A DNA stretch of 15,484 bases, from assembly GCA_037447655.1 (NCBI GenBank), contig JBBHKE010001606.1, positions 136,010 to 151,493 of the forward strand, in the 5' to 3' direction. A program made the position numbers and the translations under genes. Each line of letters starts with the position of its first letter. Within the stretch, counting starts at the first letter, position 1. Source of the stretch: Zygnema cylindricum. Its lineage: Eukaryota; Streptophyta; Zygnematophyceae; Zygnematales; Zygnemataceae. The notes under the pieces are model-generated. The model saw nothing but the letters and a program-made list of their open reading frames with translations, did no database searches and was not told where the DNA came from. Of the stretch, positions 15,330-15,484 are shown in pieces.

Positions 15330-15484
15330 AACCTGTTCCGTCACAGTTTAACTGCATTTTATTACGGTAAACGCGGCACATAAACGTTGGCCGGTTAACT
15401 GAACAAAAATTTTACGGCGACGTACGGAAATTTACTAAAAAATTGGTGAACATGGAACTGGAAAAGGACGGCGGACACAAAAGT

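Overview
The window looks like nuclear DNA of a eukaryote, most likely from the green lineage (a streptophyte alga or an early-diverging land plant; inference). The one clear gene is cut by nine spliceosomal introns, its protein is closest to plant D-cysteine desulfhydrases, and degenerate TTTAGGG/CCCTAAA plant-type telomere motifs are scattered through the non-coding DNA. The sequence is AT-rich, full of polypurine/polypyrimidine tracts and degenerate short tandem repeats, and has low gene density. No virus, prokaryotic operon, CRISPR array or rRNA gene was seen.

Layout. 1-5650 is about 5.6 kb with no recognisable gene: a 530-bp mirror repeat (a copy reversed but NOT complemented) around a G/A-rich core, telomere-like repeats, a 102-bp tandem duplication, a CGTAC-rich array of units of about 115-150 bp, an ATTAAT/ATTAGT hexamer tract and a 270-bp pyrimidine tract. 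5658-13663 (minus strand) is a D-cysteine desulfhydrase gene (DCD). I could assemble ten exons joining in frame into 476 codons, covering the family from the N-terminal extension to the stop. 13664-15484 is the upstream intergenic region, with two copies of a MITE-like element of about 159 bp in opposite orientation, a GC-rich near-perfect palindrome and a cluster of TATCG/CGATA palindromes.

Inside the DCD gene almost every intron carries its own tandem repeat family. Two cases touch gene structure: intron 2 holds two decayed copies of the 5' part of exon 3, which carries the PLP lysine, and the expected donor of intron 3 is not GT but the start of a purine tract. Intron 3 also contains a GC-rich 230-bp island, unlike everything around it, that is open in several frames.

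The most anomalous observation is the mirror repeat at 1-190/341-530: 190 of 190 positions match when one arm is read backwards without complementing. No standard recombination or replication mechanism makes such a copy, so it is either a data artefact or something very unusual.
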